Source: Gracilimonas sp034520725 (GTDB taxonomy: Bacteria > Bacteroidota > Rhodothermia > Balneolales > Balneolaceae). Taken from it: a stretch of DNA of 64,000 bases. Location: NCBI GenBank assembly GCA_034520725.1, contig JAXHNH010000013.1, forward strand, positions 1 through 64,000. Reading direction: 5' to 3'. How positions within the stretch are numbered: the first letter of the stretch is position 1; each line of letters opens with the position of its first letter. The notes under the pieces are model-generated. The model was not told the origin of the DNA. It made no database searches and saw only the letters and a program-made list of their open reading frames with translations. The translations under genes were made by a program, and so were the position numbers. Shown piece by piece: positions 62,871 to 64,000 of this stretch.

Positions 62871-63216
62871 ATCAAAATCTATTTAATTGTTTCTGGGTAA
62901 TAAATACATAAGAAAGTCTCGTCTTGCGCCAATATAAAAAACGTTTTTGTCATTCCTGATAAACGATTGAAATATCTTCATACATGTCATTGTCCTGACT
63001 TTACTAAATATAATAGCAAATTGGTATTCGATCCCGTTACGTAAAATTGATATCCACCTTTTTTTTAAGATAGTTTCTGAAACTAATTTGATACTTAGTC
63101 TTAGGTGTTTTAAACCCTCAAGCTTCAAAACGGTTTGATCATTCTGCTATCGTTGGCAAGACGTGGTTCTTTCGTTACTTTGGCAGTAACAAAAGTGAAC
63201 AAAAATTATTTAATGA
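62871..63216. other. Gene-free region
   Basis: No supported gene in 346 bp. A minus-strand frame (62883-63128) has no recognisable motif or ribosome site. A translated relic LARRGSFVTLAVTKVNK at about 63155-63205 looks like the remnant repeats often found between genes. Confidence 0.5.
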
Positions 63217-64000
63217 ATGAAAACATACAATATTTACCTTTACCTGCCGGCATTAATATTTTGTTCACTATTATTTTCTTGTTCAGAAGACGAACAAAAA
63301 TCCAAAACATCGGAATCATCAATGAACACAGAAACAACCGTTAAATTCTGGAATGGGAATCGGTCAGTTGCTCGTCAGGATTATGAGCGAAAAATACTAA
63401 AGGCAGTTCTGGAAGCCACTGAAGAAGAGGCCGGGACATGGGAGATCGAGGAAAATCTGGATGAATATCCGGGTGATGAGGAATCCCTGGTATTTAAGGA
63501 AAAAGGACACGATCTGTTTGTTACGATTGCAGGCAATCAAAAATTTAACGAGGGAGATATGATCGTGATCCCATATCTGCTAACCAAAAATCTACTTGGT
63601 TACCGGGTTCCAATTATCAGGGAGGGGGATATCGGTTTATTTGAAGAAATTGATCAGCCGGAAGACCTGCAAAAGTATGAACATGGAATTCCTGAAACAT
63701 GGAGTGATGCGGATATTTTCAGGCATAACGGCTATCAGGTTGTAGAAACCGGTAATTTTGACGATATCTTTGACCGATTACAGGCTGAACAATTCGATTA
63801 CAGTGCCTATGGAGCAAATGAGATATTGGGAGTATATGAAAACAGGGCGTCAAAACGAGAATCACTGGTCATTGAGGAAAATGTGCTGCTCTTTTATCCC
63901 TTCCCGCTTGTATTTTATGTAAACCCAGACAAACCAGACCTGGCTGAGAGAATAGAAAAAGGCTTGCTACAGATCATGGATTCCGGTGAATTAGACGCTA
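63217..64000 (+). CDS. Periplasmic solute-binding-like lipoprotein, partial
   Basis: The frame from ATG 63217 is open to the window end (261 residues). It begins with a lipoprotein signal (LLFSCS, Cys at about residue 22), a Ser/Thr linker and a domain resembling type 3 solute-binding proteins: LEATEEEAGTWEIEENL, DLFVTIAGNQKFNEGDMIVI and YRVPIIREGD, with a late VLLFYPFPLVFYVNPDKPDLAERI (in parts). The substrate is unknown and the C-terminus lies outside the window. Confidence 0.72.
   Translation, partial: MKTYNIYLYLPALIFCSLLFSCSEDEQKSKTSESSMNTETTVKFWNGNRSVARQDYERKILKAVLEATEEEAGTWEIEENLDEYPGDEESLVFKEKGHDLFVTIAGNQKFNEGDMIVIPYLLTKNLLGYRVPIIREGDIGLFEEIDQPEDLQKYEHGIPETWSDADIFRHNGYQVVETGNFDDIFDRLQAEQFDYSAYGANEILGVYENRASKRESLVIEENVLLFYPFPLVFYVNPDKPDLAERIEKGLLQIMDSGELDA

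Noticed and set aside
62883..63128. Minus-strand frame of 81 codons.
   Set aside because: No motif, no ribosome site, and a composition like the surrounding non-coding AT-rich DNA.
63135..63344. Plus-strand frame of 69 codons at the right edge.
   Set aside because: It overlaps the start of the solute-binding lipoprotein in another frame, which has a proper lipoprotein signal and stays open to the window end.
1..64000. CRISPR array, rRNA, tRNA, phage module or transposase genes.
   Set aside because: I looked for spaced direct repeats, cloverleaf or rRNA motifs and DDE or tyrosine-recombinase proteins and saw none in the window.

Overview
The window looks like a chromosomal segment of a pigmented, aerobic, Gram-negative bacterium of the FCB group, most like Balneolota/Rhodothermota (Balneolaceae-type). 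Pointers are a lycopene cyclase, a BamA gene followed by three Skp/OmpH-like chaperone genes, many exported peptidases, a tryptophan dioxygenase/kynureninase pair, weak Shine-Dalgarno sequences with several GTG/TTG starts, and moderate GC. The assignment is inference from protein character; no rRNA or tRNA gene was seen.

Left part (1-39.3 kb) is ordinary chromosome: the end of rsmE (apparently frameshifted), a Na/Pi transporter, lycopene cyclase, threonine aldolase, a frameshifted UbiA-type prenyltransferase, a degenerate receiver protein, a thioredoxin-like protein, an aminotransferase and an aldehyde dehydrogenase. Next comes a plus-strand envelope and cofactor run (nadE, LysM transglycosylase, S41 protease, PHP hydrolase, ribH, uppS, bamA, three ompH-like genes). 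A long minus-strand run follows: VWA protein, rodA-mrdA-mreD-mreC-mreB, purH-purN, AI-2E exporter family, recX-recA, kynU-kynA. A sugar-kinase-like gene flanked by TTAGG-rich repeats and a tatD gene complete this part.

Middle part (39.8-53.44 kb) is accessory DNA. At least seven, probably eight, attC-like recombination sites, all in one orientation, separate plus-strand genes: a HigBA toxin-antitoxin pair, a decayed beta-barrel gene, a Crp-like regulator with a CPBP protease, a GC-richer two-peptidase block, a putative arsenical-resistance operon (thioredoxin-like, ArsP-like permease, ArsO-like flavoprotein, SigZ-like sigma factor) and two orphan lipoproteins. No integrase gene lies in the window, so this is either a cluster of attC sites lacking an integrase or part of a larger integron. 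The array ends exactly at the argH stop codon.

Right part (53.4-64 kb) holds an argF-argG-argH operon on the minus strand. Upstream of argF I found a 21-residue leader ORF with five consecutive arginine codons, followed by a 14-bp hairpin with a T8 run. The end of the leader can pair with the 5' arm of that hairpin. This is the architecture of ribosome-mediated attenuation, here apparently for arginine. A tricorn-like protease, a DUF302 lipoprotein, a coiled-coil protein, two DoxX-like proteins and a partial solute-binding lipoprotein follow.

The strongest candidates for something new are the arginine attenuator, the attC array with its arsenic-type cassette, and a slippery A AAA AAG TGA end on the permease gene.
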